A DNA stretch of 41,584 bases, taken from the NCBI GenBank assembly GCA_945877135.1, contig CAMCQY010000017.1, forward strand, positions 1 through 41,584, in the 5' to 3' direction. Position 1 is the stretch's first letter, and every line of letters starts with the position of its first letter. Source of the DNA: Candidatus Kuenenia stuttgartensis (lineage in GTDB: Bacteria; Planctomycetota; Planctomycetia; Pirellulales; UBA1268). A model generated the notes under the pieces. It was not told the origin of the DNA and did not search any database. It worked only from the letters and a program-made list of their open reading frames with translations. Shown here one piece after another: positions 39,206 through 41,584 of the stretch. The translations under genes and the position numbers were made by a program.

Positions 39206-41236
39206 ATGAGATATGCAACGACCGCGACGCTCTTTCTGCTGGCTGGAATGACTTCACCCATGCTCGCCCCTCGCGCCGCCGAGCCCAACTACGACGAGGC
39301 CGCCGTCAGGCAGTACACGCTGCCCGACGTGCTTGCCGGGCCGGACGGCAGGCCCGTCTCCTCGGCCGACGCCTGGAAGCAAACCTCGCGGCCGCACCAG
39401 TTCGAGCTGCTGGAAAAGTTTGTCTACGGCAGGCGGCTGCCGGCGGTGCCGGTGACGGCGGTGGGGGACGTGGAACGGGCCGACATCACGCTGCCGGGCG
39501 ATGTCGCGGCCGTTCGGGTGCAGGCAAGGCTCAAGCTGGGTGAGGCCGCCGACGCACCAGCCACCGAAGTCCTGCTCTATCTCCCCAGAGATATGCCCAA
39601 GGCCACCTCGCCCAACACATCCCACCGCGTGCCGGTCTTCCTCAATCTCAACTTCCGCGGCAATCACGCCGAGCATGCCGACGCCGCCATCCGGCTCTCG
39701 ACCACCTGGATGCCCGACGACAAGGCCGCCGCGATCGTCGACCACCGCGCCACTGAGGCCTCGAGGGGCACGAGCGGCCAGCGATGGCCCGTCGAAGCGA
39801 TGCTGGCCCGTGGCTATGGCATGGCCACCGCCTCCTGTGGCGATGTCTTCCCCGACCGGGCTGATGGCCGCACCGCGAGCGCACTGAAGTCAGTCGGCCG
39901 GCCGGTCGAAGGAGACCTTCCTGCTGACGAACCGGGCGCGATCGCCACGTGGGCCTGGCAGCTCTCCCGCATCCTCGACTGGCTCGTCACGCTGCCGGAG
40001 GTCGATCCCACTCAGGTGATCGTCGTCGGATTTTCACGACTTGGAAAGGCGGCACTCTGGGCCGGCGCCTGCGACGAACGCTTCGCCATGGTGGTTTCGA
40101 ACGAATCGGGCTGCGGCGGTGCGGCCCTCTCGCGCCGCAACTTTGGCGAGACGGTCGGCGTGATCACGAAGCGATTCCCGCACTGGTTCTGCCCCGCCTT
40201 TGCGACCTATGCCGACCGGGAAGTGGAACTCCCTTGCGACCAGCACACGCTGCTGGCGATGGTCGCACCGCGGCCGCTCGTGGTGGCCAGCGCCGTGGAG
40301 GATCGCTGGGCCGACCCGCGTGGCGAATTCCTCTCGGCCGTCGCCGCGGAGCCGGTCTGGAAACTCTTCGGCCTCACCGGCCTGGGCACGAATGACTATC
40401 CCGCGGCCGACAAGCCCGTCGGTGAATCGATCACCTACTACGTCCGCAGCGGTCGTCACGAACTGCTTTCATACGACTGGCAGCGGTTCGCCGACATCGC
40501 CGACCGCACGCTCCGCAAGCAGACACCGCCGCCAGCCGATGGCTACCCCGCCTTTCACCCGGTGCAGTCGCCGCTGCCGGTGACGCCGCCGGCCGGTGCG
40601 ATCGTACTTCTGCCAGAACGTGTCGATGCGACCACCGACCTGAAGACGTTCGTCGGCATGTCCGGCGGGCCGATCGACTGGAAGATCGACGATGGCACGC
40701 TCCAGGTGCAGACGACGGAGAAGCATGCCAATCACATCGTCTCCACCATGCTGTTCCGCGACGCCGACATCCACGCCGAGTTCATGACGTCGCCTGAGGC
40801 AAAGGGCAACAGTGGACTCTACCTGCACGGCCACTATGAGATGCAGATCTATGACTCATTTGGCGTGCAGCCGCCGACGGATCAGGACGAGGGCAGCCTC
40901 TACCGATTCGGACGGCCGATCGTGAATGCCAGCCTGCCCACGGGCCAGTGGCAGGTCTACGACATCCGCTTCATTGCGCCCCGGCGTGATGCTGCGGGCC
41001 GGATTGCGAAGCCGGGCAGTGTGACGGCATGGCTCAACGGACGGCTCGTGCAGAATGAACTTCGATTTACCGAACCGCGTTCGCCCTACACGCCCTACAA
41101 GCATGGCGTGACCGACTCTCTCAAGGGTGTCGAAAGGCACCTGCTCGCCACCGGCGAGGGCCCGCTCTTCCTTCAGGATCACGGCAGCCCCACGCGGTTT
41201 CGCAACGTCTGGATCAAGCGACTCGACACGCCGTGA
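39206..41236 (+). CDS. Glucuronoyl-esterase-like (CE15-type) alpha/beta hydrolase fused to a DUF1080 (LamG-like) C-terminal domain
   Basis: Signal peptide; VIVVGFSRLGKAALWAGACDERFAMVVSNESGCGGAALSRRNFGE (GxSRxGK nucleophile motif); GRHELLSYDW His; C-terminal DLKTFVGMSGGPIDWKIDDGTLQVQTT...SGLYLHGHYEMQIYDSFG, DUF1080-like. Confidence 0.85.
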   Translation: MRYATTATLFLLAGMTSPMLAPRAAEPNYDEAAVRQYTLPDVLAGPDGRPVSSADAWKQTSRPHQFELLEKFVYGRRLPAVPVTAVGDVERADITLPGDVAAVRVQARLKLGEAADAPATEVLLYLPRDMPKATSPNTSHRVPVFLNLNFRGNHAEHADAAIRLSTTWMPDDKAAAIVDHRATEASRGTSGQRWPVEAMLARGYGMATASCGDVFPDRADGRTASALKSVGRPVEGDLPADEPGAIATWAWQLSRILDWLVTLPEVDPTQVIVVGFSRLGKAALWAGACDERFAMVVSNESGCGGAALSRRNFGETVGVITKRFPHWFCPAFATYADREVELPCDQHTLLAMVAPRPLVVASAVEDRWADPRGEFLSAVAAEPVWKLFGLTGLGTNDYPAADKPVGESITYYVRSGRHELLSYDWQRFADIADRTLRKQTPPPADGYPAFHPVQSPLPVTPPAGAIVLLPERVDATTDLKTFVGMSGGPIDWKIDDGTLQVQTTEKHANHIVSTMLFRDADIHAEFMTSPEAKGNSGLYLHGHYEMQIYDSFGVQPPTDQDEGSLYRFGRPIVNASLPTGQWQVYDIRFIAPRRDAAGRIAKPGSVTAWLNGRLVQNELRFTEPRSPYTPYKHGVTDSLKGVERHLLATGEGPLFLQDHGSPTRFRNVWIKRLDTP

Positions 41237-41238
41237 GG

Positions 41239-41385
41239 TCAGACGGGCACGACCGCCCCCGACCGACTCCAGATGCTGAGGAGCCGGTCGGAGGCACGCG
41301 CAGGAGCCGGTGAATTCTGCGGCTCACGAGCGATATATGATTCGTCCAAGAGCCTCCCGTAGCAGAATCCGCCGGCGACGAGCAT
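41239..41385 (-). CDS. Small ORF (48 aa) or gene-end remnant in the glnB downstream region
   Basis: Own translation: MLVAGGFCYGRLLDESYIAREPQNSPAPARASDRLLSIWSRSGAVVPV*. Below the size cutoff of the supplied ORF track; no family recognised. Confidence 0.25.
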   Translation of the reverse strand: MLVAGGFCYGRLLDESYIAREPQNSPAPARASDRLLSIWSRSGAVVPV

Positions 41386-41490
41386 GCCGCAGCCGGCGGG
41401 CTGGATTCAGCACGCAGCCACAGCGTCAGCGTAAAATCCGGACAAGTTAAGAAATCGCCGCCACGATTGGACGGCTTCTTTCACGAACAA

Positions 41491-41584
41491 CTAGATCGCG
41501 GCCGCGGCGGTTTCGCCGGTCCGAATCCGCACCACCTCGGCGAGGTTTGTCACAAAGATCTTGCCGTCGCCGACCTGGCCGGTC
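41491..41584 (-). CDS. glnB: Nitrogen regulatory protein P-II, C-terminal fragment (truncated by window edge)
   Basis: Own translation: TGQVGDGKIFVTNLAEVVRIRTGETAAAAI*, matching the P-II C-terminal signature TGxxGDGKIFV. Confidence 0.88.
   Translation of the reverse strand, partial: TGQVGDGKIFVTNLAEVVRIRTGETAAAAI

Overview
GC-rich, gene-dense bacterial chromosome segment. Planctomycete affiliation (probably Pirellulales) is inferred from the DUF1559 prepilin-like protein, the ECF sigma/FecR-like pair and the large unique secreted proteins. No rRNA, tRNA, CRISPR array or intact transposase was recognised. Five blocks are visible. (1) About 1-7590, minus strand: rluA-type pseudouridine synthase followed by a mostly 4-nt-overlap cluster: GcvH-like protein, CobW GTPase, radical SAM protein, FlpD/MvhD-like small protein, 2x[4Fe-4S] ferredoxin, DUF116-polyprenyl synthase fusion, and a prenyltransferase/squalene-cyclase repeat protein cut by the window edge. 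This is the best candidate for an undescribed system. (2) About 7927-22764: housekeeping genes purA, uppS, cdsA, phoH, 7TM-HD phosphohydrolase, ybeY, CNNM/CorC, recO, BamD-like, LptE-like, mutY (minus), TPR protein, tmk, holB. (3) A 968-aa secreted protein of unknown function, fumC and a Tat-exported NHL-type propeller. (4) About 28846-41236: a sugar-ester/polysaccharide degradation island with sialate O-acetylesterase, heparinase II/III-like protein, beta-helix protein and CE15-DUF1080 fusion, interleaved with a DUF1559 pseudopilin, a small lipoprotein and an ECF sigma/anti-sigma-like pair. (5) The 3' end of glnB at the right edge. The intergenic spaces hold two families of dispersed palindromic repeats, one showing compensatory substitutions between copies, and an apparent remnant of an SGNH/GDSL hydrolase directly downstream of lptE. 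All family calls come from reading motifs by eye; no database search was run.
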